Shown in pieces: positions 28,530 to 38,270 of a stretch of DNA of 64,000 nucleotides (position 1 is its first letter; each line of letters opens with the position of its first letter). This stretch comes from Pseudomonas syringae (GTDB lineage: Bacteria > Pseudomonadota > Gammaproteobacteria > Pseudomonadales > Pseudomonadaceae). Position numbers and translations under genes: made by a program. The stretch lies in contig NZ_JPQU01000025.1 of assembly GCF_000737245.1 (NCBI RefSeq), positions 1-64,000 of the forward strand. Reading direction: 5' to 3'. The notes beneath the pieces were generated by a model. That model was not told the DNA's origin, ran no database searches, and saw only the letters and a program-made list of their open reading frames with translations.

Positions 28530-30232
28530 AGGCCTTTGCCGAACTCTACTCCCGGCTCGACGCCACCACCTCCAGCAATGCCAAACTCAGCGCCATGCGC
28601 GACTATTTCGCCAGCGTCCCGGCAGAGGACGCCGCTTGGGCGGTGTACTTCCTGTCGGGTGGTCGCCCGCGTCAGCTGGTGCCTACCAAGCTGCTGCGCG
28701 AACAGGCCATGACCCTGGGCGATCTGCCGGAATGGCTGTTCGAAGAAAGCTATCAAGCGGTGGGCGACCTGGCGGAGACCCTGTCACTGTTGTTGCCTGA
28801 AGCGGTGCACAGTTCCGATCAAGGCCTGGCAGTCTGGATGGAAGAAAAGCTGCTGCCTTTAAGAGGATTGCCACCCGAAGAGCTCGCCGAGCGCCTGCCG
28901 ACTTTCTGGAGCCAGCTGGACCGCATCAGCCTGATGGTCTGCATCAAATTGATCACCGGCAGTTTTCGCGTCGGCGTCTCCAAACTGCTGGTAACCCGCG
29001 CCCTCGCCGCCCTGGCCGACATCGACAGCAAGCGTGTGGCCCAGCGACTTGTCGGCTACACCGACCTCTCCAACCGGCCGACCGCAGAAGGTTTTCAACG
29101 GCTGATTGCGCCGGAATCCGAAGATGAGCACGCCCAGCGCGGCGGGCAGCCATACCCGTTCTTTCTTGCCCATGCCTTGCAGCAACCGGTGGATCAGTTC
29201 GAAACCCTGCTGGGACCTGTGGATAACTGGCAAGTGGAATGGAAGTGGGACGGTATCCGCGCGCAACTGGTCAAACGCGAGGGGCGGCTGTGGATCTGGT
29301 CCCGAGGTGAAGAACTGGTAACTGACCGTTTCCCGGAGTTGCACAGCCTGGTGCAGAACCTCCCGGACGGCACGGTAATCGATGGCGAAATCGTGGTCTG
29401 GAAAGCGCCCGAGCCTGCGGCTCCGGAAGGCAAAGCGTTCGAACTCAAGGATCAGGCAACCGATCAGGCTGCACCCTCGGTCCAGCCCTTTGCGCTATTG
29501 CAACAGCGCATCGGCCGCAAAACCCTGGGCAAGAAAATCCTCGAAGAAGTGCCGGTGGTACTGCTGGCTTACGACCTGCTGGAATGGCAAGGCCACGACT
29601 GGCGCAGCCGACCGCAGCAGGAACGGCGTACGCAACTGGATGCGCTGATCGCGATGTGCCAGAGCCCGGTGCTGCTGCCCTCACCGGTTGTCAGTGGCAA
29701 CGATTGGCTGGATTTGAGTGAGCAGCGCGAAGCCTCCCGCAGCCTCGGCGTGGAAGGCATGATGCTCAAAGCCAAAGATGCGTTATACGGCGTAGGCCGC
29801 ACCAAGGACATGGGCGTCTGGTGGAAGTGGAAGGTGGATCCGTTTAGCGTCGATGCGGTATTGATCTACGCGCAGCGCGGTCACGGTCGGCGCGCGAGCC
29901 TGTACAGCGATTACACCTTTGCGGTGTGGGACGGCCCGCCGGAAGCCAGCCAGCGTACACTGGTGCCGTTCGCCAAGGCTTACTCCGGCCTGACCGACGA
30001 AGAAATGCGCAAAGTCGACGCCATCGTGCGCAAGACCACGGTGGAAAAGTTCGGCCCGGTGAGTAGCGTGACGCCGACCCTGGTTTTCGAATTGGGGTTT
30101 GAAGGCATCGCTCTTTCAAAGCGCCACAAGAGCGGGATTGCAGTGCGTTTTCCGCGCATGTTGCGCTGGCGGCAGGATAAGTCAGTGGCCGAAGCCGATA
30201 GTTTATCGACGTTGCAGGACCTGTTGGGGTAG
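28526..30232 (+). CDS. ATP-dependent DNA ligase, repair-associated
   Basis: A 568-residue ligase. The N-terminal helical DNA-binding domain covers about residues 1-190 and contains LWATF-like LPTFWSQLDRIS. The catalytic motif I is EWKWDGIRAQLV, whose Lys becomes adenylated. Later nucleotidyltransferase motifs include DGTVIDGEIVVWK, GVEGMMLKAKDALYGVGR and WWKWKVDPFSVDAVLIYAQ. The C-terminal OB domain ends with FELGFEGIALSKRHKSGIAV and RFPRMLRWRQDK. It has the architecture of archaeal and Lig B/C-like enzymes rather than the NAD-dependent LigA. It is coupled to the exonuclease gene and is presumably the sealing activity of that repair set. Confidence 0.94.
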   Translation: MKAFAELYSRLDATTSSNAKLSAMRDYFASVPAEDAAWAVYFLSGGRPRQLVPTKLLREQAMTLGDLPEWLFEESYQAVGDLAETLSLLLPEAVHSSDQGLAVWMEEKLLPLRGLPPEELAERLPTFWSQLDRISLMVCIKLITGSFRVGVSKLLVTRALAALADIDSKRVAQRLVGYTDLSNRPTAEGFQRLIAPESEDEHAQRGGQPYPFFLAHALQQPVDQFETLLGPVDNWQVEWKWDGIRAQLVKREGRLWIWSRGEELVTDRFPELHSLVQNLPDGTVIDGEIVVWKAPEPAAPEGKAFELKDQATDQAAPSVQPFALLQQRIGRKTLGKKILEEVPVVLLAYDLLEWQGHDWRSRPQQERRTQLDALIAMCQSPVLLPSPVVSGNDWLDLSEQREASRSLGVEGMMLKAKDALYGVGRTKDMGVWWKWKVDPFSVDAVLIYAQRGHGRRASLYSDYTFAVWDGPPEASQRTLVPFAKAYSGLTDEEMRKVDAIVRKTTVEKFGPVSSVTPTLVFELGFEGIALSKRHKSGIAVRFPRMLRWRQDKSVAEADSLSTLQDLLG

Positions 30233-30296
30233 GATGCCGCCCTTTTTTGGGGCGATGACTTCGTGCCGCTCCTTATTGGTGCTCAATACTCCGAAC

Positions 30297-30386
30297 CTGT
30301 AGGAGCGAGCTTGCTCGCGATTGGATTAGGCAGGCACAGACCCTACAGCTGGCAAGACGCTATCGCGAGCAAGCTCGCTCCTACAG
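30297..30386. repeat. REPIN, GTAGGAGCGAGCTTGCTCGC class
   Basis: Doublet CTGTAGGAGCGAGCTTGCTC ... GAGCAAGCTCGCTCCTACAG between the ligase gene and the aot-like operon. The remaining gap to 30549 is AT-richer and should hold the operon promoter; a TGTCGC hexamer on the minus strand (30418-30423) is a weak candidate ArgR half-site. Confidence 0.85.
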
Positions 30387-30549
30387 GAAAGCGGCGTGGT
30401 CGGTAGCAGTCAGCATTGCGACAACTCCGTACATTTAAAACGCACGTTCGTATCTTTGGTTCGGAAATTGCTATCTTCTGTGGTCTGGCACCCGCCGGTA
30501 GCAAGCCTCGCGTGTTCCCAACGCTCAATTTGGTTTTAAGGACTGAACG

Positions 30550-31332
30550 ATGAAAAAAGCATGGCTGACCCTTTCTGCATTGGCTGTTTGTCTCGCAGCT
30601 GGCAATGCAATGGCCAAGGAATACAAGGAACTGCGCTTCGGCGTCGATCCTTCTTATGCACCTTTTGAATCAAAGGCCGCTGACGGCAGCCTGGTTGGCT
30701 TCGACATCGACTTGGGCAACGCAATCTGCGCCGAGCTGAAAGTTAAATGCAAATGGGTCGAAAGCGATTTCGACGGCATGATTCCTGGCCTGAAAGCCAA
30801 GAAATTCGACGGTGTGATCTCGTCGATGACCGTTACCCCGGCCCGTGAAAAAGCCATCGACTTCTCCAACGAGCTGTTCTCCGGCCCGACTTCTCTGGTG
30901 TTCAAGAAAGGTGCAGGCCTGACCGCTGATCCGGCCAGTCTGAAAGGCAAGACCGTTGGCTACGAGCAAGGCACTATCCAGGAAGCCTACGCCAAGGCCG
31001 TACTGGACAAGGCTGGGGTTAAAACCCAGGCCTACGCCAACCAGGATCAGGTTTACGCTGACCTGACTTCCGGCCGTCTGGATGCTTCCATTCAGGACAT
31101 GCTGCAAGCCGAACTGGGCTTCCTGAAGTCGCCACAAGGCGCCGGCTACGAAGTCAGCGAGCCTGTAGACAGCGAACTGTTACCGTCGAAAACCGCGATC
31201 GGTATCGCGAAAGGTAACAAAGAGCTCAAGGCACTGTTGGACAAAGGTATCAAAGCGTTACACGACGACGGCAAATATGCCGAGATCCAGAAGAAGCACT
31301 TCGGCGATCTGAATCTGTATAGCGGTAAATAA
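30550..31332 (+). CDS. Lysine/arginine/ornithine ABC transporter binding protein (AotJ/ArgT-like)
   Basis: A 260-residue periplasmic receptor. The signal peptide is MKKAWLTLSALAVCLAAGNA-MA. The mature start KEYKELRFGVDPSYAPFESK is followed by GSLVGFDIDLGNAICAELKV, the SBP_bac_3 family signature, with FDGMIPGLKAKKFDGVISSM and PAREKAIDFSN as further family landmarks. It best resembles AotJ/ArgT/HisJ receptors for basic amino acids. The start follows TTAAGGACTGAACG. It heads an operon ordered J-Q-M-O-P as in the P. aeruginosa aot operon, but no argR follows. A terminator-like hairpin separates it from the permease genes. I leave the symbol blank because this could be a paralogue. Confidence 0.92.
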   Translation: MKKAWLTLSALAVCLAAGNAMAKEYKELRFGVDPSYAPFESKAADGSLVGFDIDLGNAICAELKVKCKWVESDFDGMIPGLKAKKFDGVISSMTVTPAREKAIDFSNELFSGPTSLVFKKGAGLTADPASLKGKTVGYEQGTIQEAYAKAVLDKAGVKTQAYANQDQVYADLTSGRLDASIQDMLQAELGFLKSPQGAGYEVSEPVDSELLPSKTAIGIAKGNKELKALLDKGIKALHDDGKYAEIQKKHFGDLNLYSGK

Positions 31333-31340
31333 CACCCCGA

Positions 31341-31395
31341 CGCCCATGGACTTCGGCGATGATCACGCGCCGATTTCCATGGGCGTTTTGTTTTA
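31341..31395 (+). terminator. Attenuating hairpin between receptor and permease genes
   Basis: Outer 10-base arms CGCCCATGGA / TCCATGGGCG with an inner CGGCG / CGCCG pair, followed by TTTTGTTTTA. It should let the receptor mRNA accumulate over the permease mRNA. Confidence 0.75.
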
Positions 31396-31417
31396 TTGAC
31401 CGTCAAAGGCTTTACCC

Positions 31418-32146
31418 ATGTTCGATTCACTGCTGCAAACCCTGGGACTCTCGACCTTCAGCCTCAAAGGCTTCGGCCCGCTTCTGCTCGAAGGCACATG
31501 GATGACCATCAAATTATCGCTGCTGTCGCTGCTGGTGAGCATTGTGCTCGGCCTGATCGGCGCCGCGGCAAAACTATCGAGTTCCGCCATCCTGCGGATA
31601 CCGGCGCAGCTATACACCACGCTGATCCGGGGCGTTCCGGATCTGGTGCTGATGCTGCTGATTTTTTACAGCCTGCAAACCTGGCTGAGCCAGCTGACCG
31701 ACGCCATGGATTGGGACTACATCGAAATCGATGCCTTCAGTGCCGGGGTGGTGACTCTGGGTTTTATTTACGGGGCTTATTTCACCGAAACCTTCCGTGG
31801 GGCGATTCTCTCTGTGCCACGCGGCCAGGTAGAAGCCGCCACCGCCTATGGCCTTAATCGTGGCCAGCGGTTTCGCTACGTGGTGTTCCCACAGATGATG
31901 CGCTTCGCCCTGCCCGGCATCGGCAATAATTGGCAAGTGCTGCTCAAGGCCACCGCCCTGGTGTCGATCATCGGCCTCGCCGATCTGGTCAAGGCCGCGC
32001 AGGACGCCGGTAAAAGCACCTACCAACTGTTTTACTTCCTGGTACTAGCCGCCTTGATCTACCTGCTGATCACCAGCGCATCCAACTTCGCGCTGCGTTG
32101 GGCCGAACGGCGGTATTCCGCAGGCAGCCGGGAGGCTCAACGATGA
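31418..32146 (+). CDS. Basic amino acid ABC transporter permease (AotQ/HisQ-like)
   Basis: A 242-residue inner-membrane permease of the polar amino acid family. It has about five hydrophobic segments and the EAA loop VEAATAYGLNRGQRFRYVVF that docks with the ATPase. The N-terminal LLEGTWMTIKLSLLSLLVSI and the RIPAQLYTTLIRGVPDLVLM segment are typical for the HisQ group. Its final bases overlap the start of the next permease (ATGA). It forms a heterodimeric channel with that permease. Confidence 0.92.
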   Translation: MFDSLLQTLGLSTFSLKGFGPLLLEGTWMTIKLSLLSLLVSIVLGLIGAAAKLSSSAILRIPAQLYTTLIRGVPDLVLMLLIFYSLQTWLSQLTDAMDWDYIEIDAFSAGVVTLGFIYGAYFTETFRGAILSVPRGQVEAATAYGLNRGQRFRYVVFPQMMRFALPGIGNNWQVLLKATALVSIIGLADLVKAAQDAGKSTYQLFYFLVLAALIYLLITSASNFALRWAERRYSAGSREAQR

Positions 32147-32853
32147 TCGAACTGTTACAGGAATACTGGCGCCCCTTCCTTTATAGCGACGGCGTAAACA
32201 TCACCGGTCTGGCGATGACCATGTGGCTGCTCAGCGCCTCGATCGGCATTGGGTTTCTGGTCTCGATCCCGCTGTCCATCGCTCGGGTATCCAGGAAGTT
32301 CTGGGTACGCTGGCCGGTGCAGTTCTACACCTACCTGTTTCGTGGCACGCCGCTCTATATCCAGTTGCTGATCTGCTACACCGGCATTTACAGCCTGGCA
32401 GCAGTTCGGGCAGAGCCGCTGCTTGATGCGTTCTTTCGGGATGCAATGAACTGCACGATCCTGGCGTTCGCCCTGAACACCTGCGCCTACACCACGGAAA
32501 TCTTCGCCGGTGCCATTCGCAGCATGAACCACGGTGAAGTCGAGGCAGCCAAGGCTTACGGGCTGACCGGCTGGAAACTCTACACCTACGTGATCATGCC
32601 GTCGGCATTGCGCCGTTCGCTGCCGTTCTACAGCAACGAAGTGATCCTGATGCTGCATTCGACCACGGTGGCCTTTACTGCAACCGTGCCGGACATTCTC
32701 AAGGTGGCCCGGGACGCCAACTCGGCAACCTTCATGACTTTCCAGTCGTTCGGCATCGCAGCCATCATTTATCTGTGCGTCACATTCATACTGGTAGGCC
32801 TGTTCCGTCTTGCCGAACGCCGCTGGCTGGCCTTTCTCGGCCCGACCCACTAG
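32143..32853 (+). CDS. Basic amino acid ABC transporter permease (AotM/HisM-like)
   Basis: A 236-residue second permease, beginning MIELLQEYWRPFLYSDGVNI. The EAA loop is VEAAKAYGLTGWKLYTYVIM, and the YTYLFRGTPLYIQLLICYTG segment is the HisM-type signature. I chose ATG 32143, which overlaps the upstream stop by four bases, over an in-frame start 45 bases earlier within the AotQ gene. The next gene begins nine bases after its stop. Confidence 0.92.
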   Translation: MIELLQEYWRPFLYSDGVNITGLAMTMWLLSASIGIGFLVSIPLSIARVSRKFWVRWPVQFYTYLFRGTPLYIQLLICYTGIYSLAAVRAEPLLDAFFRDAMNCTILAFALNTCAYTTEIFAGAIRSMNHGEVEAAKAYGLTGWKLYTYVIMPSALRRSLPFYSNEVILMLHSTTVAFTATVPDILKVARDANSATFMTFQSFGIAAIIYLCVTFILVGLFRLAERRWLAFLGPTH

Positions 32854-32862
32854 GACCTGTCT

Positions 32863-33981
32863 ATGCGTCACGACATTCACGATCTGATTGCACCGGTGCC
32901 CGGCACCGCCCGGCAGATCCATAGTTTTCACTACGGTCCAGAAGACGGTGCCTGCAAAATCTACGTCCAGGCCTCGCTGCATGCCGACGAGTTGCCGGGG
33001 ATGCTGGTCGCCTGGCACCTCAAGCAGCGCCTGAGCGAACTGGAAAAGGCCGGCCTGCTGCTGGGCGAAATCGTTGTAGTGCCGGTCGCCAACCCCATCG
33101 GGCTGGAACAGGTGCTGATGGACACCCCACTCGGCCGCTATGAGATGGAGAGCGGGCAGAACTTTAATCGCTGGTTCGTCGACCTCAGCACTGAAGTCGG
33201 TGACGCCGTTGAACATCAGCTCAACGACGATGCACAGCACAACGTCCAGCTGATCCGTCACGCCCTGCGCTCGGCGTTGCAAACGCAGCCTGCCGGTACT
33301 CAGTTGCAATCCCTGCGCCTGACGCTGCAACGACTGGCCTGCGACGCGGACATGGTGCTGGACCTGCATTGCGACTTCGAATCAGTGGAGCATCTGTACA
33401 CCACGCCCGAAGCCTGGCCGCAGGTGGAATTGCTCTCTCGTTATCTCGGTGCCCAGGCCAGCATGTTGGCGACCGATTCTGGCGGCCAGTCATTCGATGA
33501 ATGCTTCACCCTGGTCTGGTGGCAATTGCAGCAACGCTTCGGTGATCAGTTTGCGATTCCCATGGGCAGTTTCTCCGTGACCCTGGAGCTGCGCGGTCAG
33601 GGCGATGTCTGCCACGCGCTGGCCAGCCGCGACTGCCAGGCGTTGATCAATTACCTGATCGCCTACGGCGCCATTGGCGGCGAAGTGGCTGCCGCGCCAC
33701 AATTGCTTTACCCGGCAACACCGCTGGCGGCGGTCGAACCGGTCACCACGCCAGTCGGCGGCCTGCTGGTGTTCTGCACCCAACCTGGTGAATACGTCGA
33801 GGCCGGGCAACTGATCGCGGAAATCATTGATCCCATCAGCGATGCGGTAACCTCGGTCCATACCACCCACGCCGGTCTGCTCTATGCGCGCTCGTTGCGA
33901 CGCATGGCGACCGCCGGCATGGCCATCGCTCACGTCGCAGGCACCGAAGCCTATCGCAGCGGCTATCTACTTTCTCCTTAA
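32863..33981 (+). CDS. Succinylglutamate desuccinylase/aspartoacylase family protein (AotO-like)
   Basis: A 372-residue zinc-dependent amidohydrolase of the AstE/AspA family. The zinc and catalytic motifs are ASLHADELPGMLVAWHL (His and Glu ligands) and MVLDLHCDFESVEHLYT (third ligand). A later segment, GGLLVFCTQPGEYVEAGQLI, is biotinyl-lipoyl-like, as is common in this subfamily. It sits between permease and ATPase genes exactly where aotO lies in P. aeruginosa. Its role in transport is unclear; it may deacylate an imported N-acyl amino acid. The start follows AGGACCTGTCT. Confidence 0.88.
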   Translation: MRHDIHDLIAPVPGTARQIHSFHYGPEDGACKIYVQASLHADELPGMLVAWHLKQRLSELEKAGLLLGEIVVVPVANPIGLEQVLMDTPLGRYEMESGQNFNRWFVDLSTEVGDAVEHQLNDDAQHNVQLIRHALRSALQTQPAGTQLQSLRLTLQRLACDADMVLDLHCDFESVEHLYTTPEAWPQVELLSRYLGAQASMLATDSGGQSFDECFTLVWWQLQQRFGDQFAIPMGSFSVTLELRGQGDVCHALASRDCQALINYLIAYGAIGGEVAAAPQLLYPATPLAAVEPVTTPVGGLLVFCTQPGEYVEAGQLIAEIIDPISDAVTSVHTTHAGLLYARSLRRMATAGMAIAHVAGTEAYRSGYLLSP

Positions 33982-33993
33982 GGACTGCCTGTC

Positions 33994-34758
33994 ATGTACA
34001 AATTGACCATCGATGGCCTGCATAAAAGCTACGGCGATAACAAAGTGCTAAAAGGCGTTTCGCTCAAGGCCAGCAGCGGCGATGTCATCTGCCTGATCGG
34101 CGCCAGCGGCTCGGGCAAAAGCACCTTCTTGCGTTGCATCAACTTCCTTGAACAACCCGACGACGGCGCCATGAGCCTGGACGGCCAGCAAGTGCGCATG
34201 GTCAGTGACTCGGGTGGCATGCGTGTCGCGGACGCGAGTGAGCTGCAGAGCATCCGCACACGACTGGCCATGGTGTTCCAGCACTTCAACCTGTGGGCAC
34301 ACATGACCGTGCTGGAAAACATCACCATGGCCCCGCGTCGGGTACTGGGCGTCTCAAAAGTGGAAGCCGAAGCACGCGCCCGCAAGTACCTGGACAAGGT
34401 CGGCCTGCCCGATCGCGTCGCTGATCAATACCCGGCATTCCTTTCTGGCGGCCAGCAGCAGCGCGTAGCTATTGCTCGCGCCCTGGCCATGGAACCGGAA
34501 ATCATGCTGTTCGACGAGCCTACGTCGGCCCTTGATCCGGAGCTGGTCGGTGAAGTATTGAAAGTGATCCAAGGCCTGGCCGAAGAAGGCCGGACCATGA
34601 TCATGGTCACCCACGAAATGAGCTTCGCCCGCAAAGTCGCCAACCAGATCGTGTTCCTGCACCAGGGCCAGATCGAAGAAGCCGGCCACCCGGATGAAGT
34701 GCTGGACAACCCGAAGAGCGAGCGTCTGCAGCAGTTTTTGAGTGGGAATTTGAAGTAA
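33994..34758 (+). CDS. Basic amino acid ABC transporter ATPase (AotP/HisP-like)
   Basis: A 254-residue ATPase. Walker A is GASGSGKSTFLRCINFLEQP, the Q-loop is VFQHFNLWAHMTVLEN, the signature is [20 protein letters not shown], Walker B is IMLFDEPTSALDPELVGEVL, and the switch is MVTHEMSFARKVA. The insertion after the P-loop helix (VRMVSDSGGMRVADASELQS) is characteristic of HisP-type proteins. It is the last gene of the transport operon; in P. aeruginosa argR would follow, but here a REPIN and then the helicase gene come next. Confidence 0.94.
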   Translation: MYKLTIDGLHKSYGDNKVLKGVSLKASSGDVICLIGASGSGKSTFLRCINFLEQPDDGAMSLDGQQVRMVSDSGGMRVADASELQSIRTRLAMVFQHFNLWAHMTVLENITMAPRRVLGVSKVEAEARARKYLDKVGLPDRVADQYPAFLSGGQQQRVAIARALAMEPEIMLFDEPTSALDPELVGEVLKVIQGLAEEGRTMIMVTHEMSFARKVANQIVFLHQGQIEEAGHPDEVLDNPKSERLQQFLSGNLK

Positions 34759-34802
34759 AACCACATGGGAGATTCTATGTTTGCTCGCAAGCAGATGTGA
34801 CG

Positions 34803-34895
34803 ACGTGGGAACGGCTTTAGCCGGGAAGGCGGCATTTCAGACCATAAATATCGGGTGGATGTACTGGCCTCTTCCCGGCTAAAGCCGGTCCCACA
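34803..34895. repeat. REPIN, GTGGGACCGGCTTTAGCC class
   Basis: Doublet ACGTGGGAACGGCTTTAGCC ... GGCTAAAGCCGGTCCCACA, with one base changed in the left arm. It marks the right border of the aot-like operon; the left border also has a REPIN, of another class. Confidence 0.85.
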
Positions 34896-35016
34896 TCGTC
34901 ACATCCATTTGTGCAAACATAGAATCTTCCACAGGTGGCATCATCAACCTTCAGTAAAACTAATCCCCCACCACCGCTGTCTCTGAAATACCCCCTTTCA
35001 GAGCACACCGCAGCGC

Positions 35017-37506
35017 ATGAGCAGACCCAAAGACTTCGCTCAGCAATGGTTTTCGGCACGCAGCTGGAAGCCTTTCGCTTTTCAGAAAGAGGTCTGGGCC
35101 GCCGTCAAGCAAGGACAATCCGGCCTGCTGCATGCCAGCACCGGCTCGGGGAAAACCTATGCGGTGTGGTTTGCGGCGCTTAACCGCTTCGCTCAAGCCA
35201 GCACACCATCCCCTGAAGAAAAACCACGCAAACGCAAAGCACCCGCAGCACCGCTGAGCGTCTTGTGGATCACGCCAATGCGCGCTCTGGCCGCCGACAC
35301 CGCACGGGCGCTGGAAGCGCCGCTGGGGGATCTGAACATCCCCTGGACCGTAGGCCTGCGCACGGGCGACACCAGCAGCAGCGAACGCGCCAAACAGGGC
35401 CGACGCCTGCCCACCACGCTGATCACCACCCCCGAAAGCCTGACGCTGTTACAAACCCGAGCAGACGCCATGAGCACCTTTTCGAGCCTGAAAATGGTGG
35501 TGGTGGACGAATGGCATGAGCTGATCGGCAATAAGCGCGGCGTCCAGCTTCAACTCGCACTGGCCCGTTTGCGTCAGTGGAATCCGCAACTGATCGTGTG
35601 GGGCGTTTCCGCAACCCTCGGCAATCAGCAGCACGCGCAGCAGGTCCTGCTCGGCGACGGCGGGATCAGCGTGCAAGGCAAAGTCAGTAAAGAGCTGTTG
35701 GTCGATACCCTTTTACCACCCGCTATCGAACGCTTTCCCTGGGCCGGGCACATGGGCTTGCGCATGCTGCCGCAGGTACTGGCAGAAGTGGAAAGCAGCA
35801 CCAGTTGTCTGCTGTTTACAAATACCCGTGCGCAGTCGGAAATCTGGTATCAGGCATTACTGGAAGCGCGACCTGACTGGGCGGGCCTGATAGCGCTGCA
35901 TCATGGCTCCCTGGCGCGCGAAGTACGGGACTGGGTCGAACGAGCGCTCAAGGAGGGTCAGCTCAAGGCCGTGGTCTGCACGTCGAGCCTGGACCTGGGC
36001 GTGGATTTCCTGCCCGTGGAGCGAGTGTTGCAAATCGGCTCACCCAAAGGCGTGGCACGGCTGATGCAGCGTGCCGGTCGCTCCGGCCACGCCCCTGGTC
36101 GCCCCTCGCGGGTCACGCTGGTGCCGACCCACAGTCTGGAGTTGGTAGAAGCTGCTGCGGCCCATGACGCAGTGGCTGCAAGAATGATCGAACCTCGGCA
36201 ATCGCCCCACAAACCTCTTGATGTGCTGGTCCAGCATTTGGTCAGCATGGCGTTGGGTGGCGGCTTCGACCCGGACCAACTGCTGATCGAGGTTCGCAGC
36301 GCCTGGGCCTATCGCGACCTGACCGAAGAAGAATGGCTGTGGGCATTGGCATTCGTGCGCCACGGCGGCCACTCGCTGACGGCCTACCCGGATTACCGTC
36401 GGGTGGAACCCGACGAGCAGGGTATCTGGCGTGTTCCGGATGCGCGCCTGGCCCGGCGACATCGCATGAGCATTGGCACCATCGTCAGCGACGCCAGTAT
36501 CAACGTTAAATACTGGAAGAAAGGCGGCGGTGGCGGTTCACTGGGCAGCGTCGAAGAAGGCTTTATCGCCCGACTCAAACCCGGTGATGGTTTTTTATTT
36601 GGCGGGCGATTGCTGGAATTGGTCCGGGTCGAAAACATGACCGCCTATGTCAAACGCGCCACCACGAAAAAGGCAGCCGTCCCCCGCTGGAATGGCGGGC
36701 GGATGCCACTCTCCAATGAGCTTGCCGATGCGGTGGTGACCAAATTCGATGCGGCGGCTCGGGGAGAATTCCATAGCCCGGAAATGCAGGCAGTGAAACC
36801 TTTGCTGGAAATCCAGCGGCAATGGTCCGCCCTGCCCCGGCAACAGACGCTATTGGCTGAGGCCCTCAAATCCAGGGAAGGCTGGCATTTATTCCTGTAC
36901 CCCTTTGCTGGCCGCCATGTTCACTTGGGGCTGGCGAGTTTGCTGGCCTGGCGCCTGAGCCGTCACGAACCGCTGACTTTCTCGATTGCCGTCAACGATT
37001 ATGGCTTCGAGCTGCTCAGCGCCACCGAGGTGGACTGGAGCACGCACTTGAGTGCCGAACTGTTCAGCGAAGATCATCTACTGGCAGATATCATGGCCAG
37101 CCTCAACGCTGGCGAGCTGGCCCTGCGGCGCTTCCGGGAAATCGCCCGGATTGCCGGGCTGGTGTTCTCGGGCTATCCCGGCGCGCCGAAAAGCAACCGC
37201 CAGCTCCAGGCTTCCAGCGGCCTGTTCTTTGAAGTGTTTAAACAATACGACGCCGGTAACCTGCTGCTGACCCAGGCGCAGGAAGAAGTTCTGCGTCAGG
37301 AGCTGGATGTGGCAAGGCTGGAGCAAACGTTGCAACGCATCAATCAACGCAGCCTTGATCTGCACCTCATCAAACGCGCCACTCCCATGGCCTTTCCATT
37401 ACTGGTTGAACGCATGCGCGAAAGCCTGAGCTCTGAAAAACTAGCCGACCGTATCGCCCGAATGGTGCGTGATCTGGAAAAAGCCGCCGGACCAGAAGCC
37501 ACATGA
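35017..37506 (+). CDS. Ligase-associated DEXH-box DNA helicase (Lhr-core type)
   Basis: An 829-residue superfamily 2 helicase. Motif I is [19 protein letters not shown], motif II is [20 protein letters not shown], motif III is WGVSATLGN, and motif VI is [20 protein letters not shown]. After the RecA-like pair come the winged-helix and beta-barrel parts of the Lhr core ([40 protein letters not shown]). This family is a 3'-to-5' translocase and RNA:DNA helicase implicated in DNA repair and is repeatedly found with the ATP ligase, MBL exonuclease and PdeM. Its stop overlaps the PdeM start by four bases. The ligase and exonuclease genes lie 4.8 kb upstream. Confidence 0.93.
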   Translation: MSRPKDFAQQWFSARSWKPFAFQKEVWAAVKQGQSGLLHASTGSGKTYAVWFAALNRFAQASTPSPEEKPRKRKAPAAPLSVLWITPMRALAADTARALEAPLGDLNIPWTVGLRTGDTSSSERAKQGRRLPTTLITTPESLTLLQTRADAMSTFSSLKMVVVDEWHELIGNKRGVQLQLALARLRQWNPQLIVWGVSATLGNQQHAQQVLLGDGGISVQGKVSKELLVDTLLPPAIERFPWAGHMGLRMLPQVLAEVESSTSCLLFTNTRAQSEIWYQALLEARPDWAGLIALHHGSLAREVRDWVERALKEGQLKAVVCTSSLDLGVDFLPVERVLQIGSPKGVARLMQRAGRSGHAPGRPSRVTLVPTHSLELVEAAAAHDAVAARMIEPRQSPHKPLDVLVQHLVSMALGGGFDPDQLLIEVRSAWAYRDLTEEEWLWALAFVRHGGHSLTAYPDYRRVEPDEQGIWRVPDARLARRHRMSIGTIVSDASINVKYWKKGGGGGSLGSVEEGFIARLKPGDGFLFGGRLLELVRVENMTAYVKRATTKKAAVPRWNGGRMPLSNELADAVVTKFDAAARGEFHSPEMQAVKPLLEIQRQWSALPRQQTLLAEALKSREGWHLFLYPFAGRHVHLGLASLLAWRLSRHEPLTFSIAVNDYGFELLSATEVDWSTHLSAELFSEDHLLADIMASLNAGELALRRFREIARIAGLVFSGYPGAPKSNRQLQASSGLFFEVFKQYDAGNLLLTQAQEEVLRQELDVARLEQTLQRINQRSLDLHLIKRATPMAFPLLVERMRESLSSEKLADRIARMVRDLEKAAGPEAT

Positions 37507-38159
37507 GCCCTCACCTCTCCATCACCCTCGCCGGCGCTGAACTCTGGCTGTTGGCAGACAAAGCCGTCTATTACCCCGAATATCGTGCGCTGTTGATTGC
37601 TGATGTGCATTTCGGCAAGGCTGCTGCGTATCGCAAGCTCGGGCAGCCAGTGCCCCACGGTACGACGCAGAACAATCTAGAGCGCCTGGATGAATTGCTG
37701 GGGCGCTACCCATGCGACAGGTTGATCTTTCTCGGTGACTTCCTGCACGCGCCAGAGTCCCGAGCCCCCGCTACGCTCGAGGCTCTTGCTCAATGGCGCT
37801 CCAGGCACCGGGAACTTGAAATGACCCTGATTCGCGGCAATCACGATAAGCGGGCTGGCGACCCTCCGCCTGCGCTAAGGATCGAAACGGTCCCCGAACC
37901 CTTGCTGCTGGGACCTTTTGCTCTGCAACACGAACCTGATCCGCACGCCACTCACCATGTATTGGCCGGGCATGTACATCCGGTCTACCGACTGCGTGGA
38001 CGCGGTCGGCAGTCGCTGCGTCTGGCCTGTTTTTACTTTCGAGGAAGCATGAGCCTGCTGCCCGCATTCGGCGCGTTCACCGGCGGATTCAATATCGAAG
38101 CGACTCAAGACAGCAAGATATTCGTGGTGGGAGACGGGACGATCTGGGAGGCAAGCTGA
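37503..38159 (+). CDS. pdeM: Ligase-associated DNA damage response endonuclease PdeM
   Basis: A 218-residue calcineurin-like metallophosphoesterase. The dinuclear metal motifs are in order: [43 protein letters not shown] and [17 protein letters not shown]. The D-x-H, G-D-x-x-H, G-N-H-D and G-H-x-H residues are all present, so it should be active. The family acts as a phosphodiesterase and DNA endonuclease and travels with the ATP-ligase repair set. It is coupled by a 4-base overlap to the helicase gene. Confidence 0.93.
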   Translation: MSPHLSITLAGAELWLLADKAVYYPEYRALLIADVHFGKAAAYRKLGQPVPHGTTQNNLERLDELLGRYPCDRLIFLGDFLHAPESRAPATLEALAQWRSRHRELEMTLIRGNHDKRAGDPPPALRIETVPEPLLLGPFALQHEPDPHATHHVLAGHVHPVYRLRGRGRQSLRLACFYFRGSMSLLPAFGAFTGGFNIEATQDSKIFVVGDGTIWEAS

Positions 38160-38270
38160 AACGGTTCAACGGAGCAAGATCGATTCATATCCATGATTAA
38201 GGGCGTAACGTAAAACACTGACCCATGGCGAAGCTGGCCAATAGATGCGCCAGCAACTCATGAGTTGAAT

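Noticed and set aside
32155..33369. 404-codon open frame on the minus strand
   Set aside because: Antisense to the AotM and AotO genes, which have clear family motifs. No ribosome-binding site or recognisable product.
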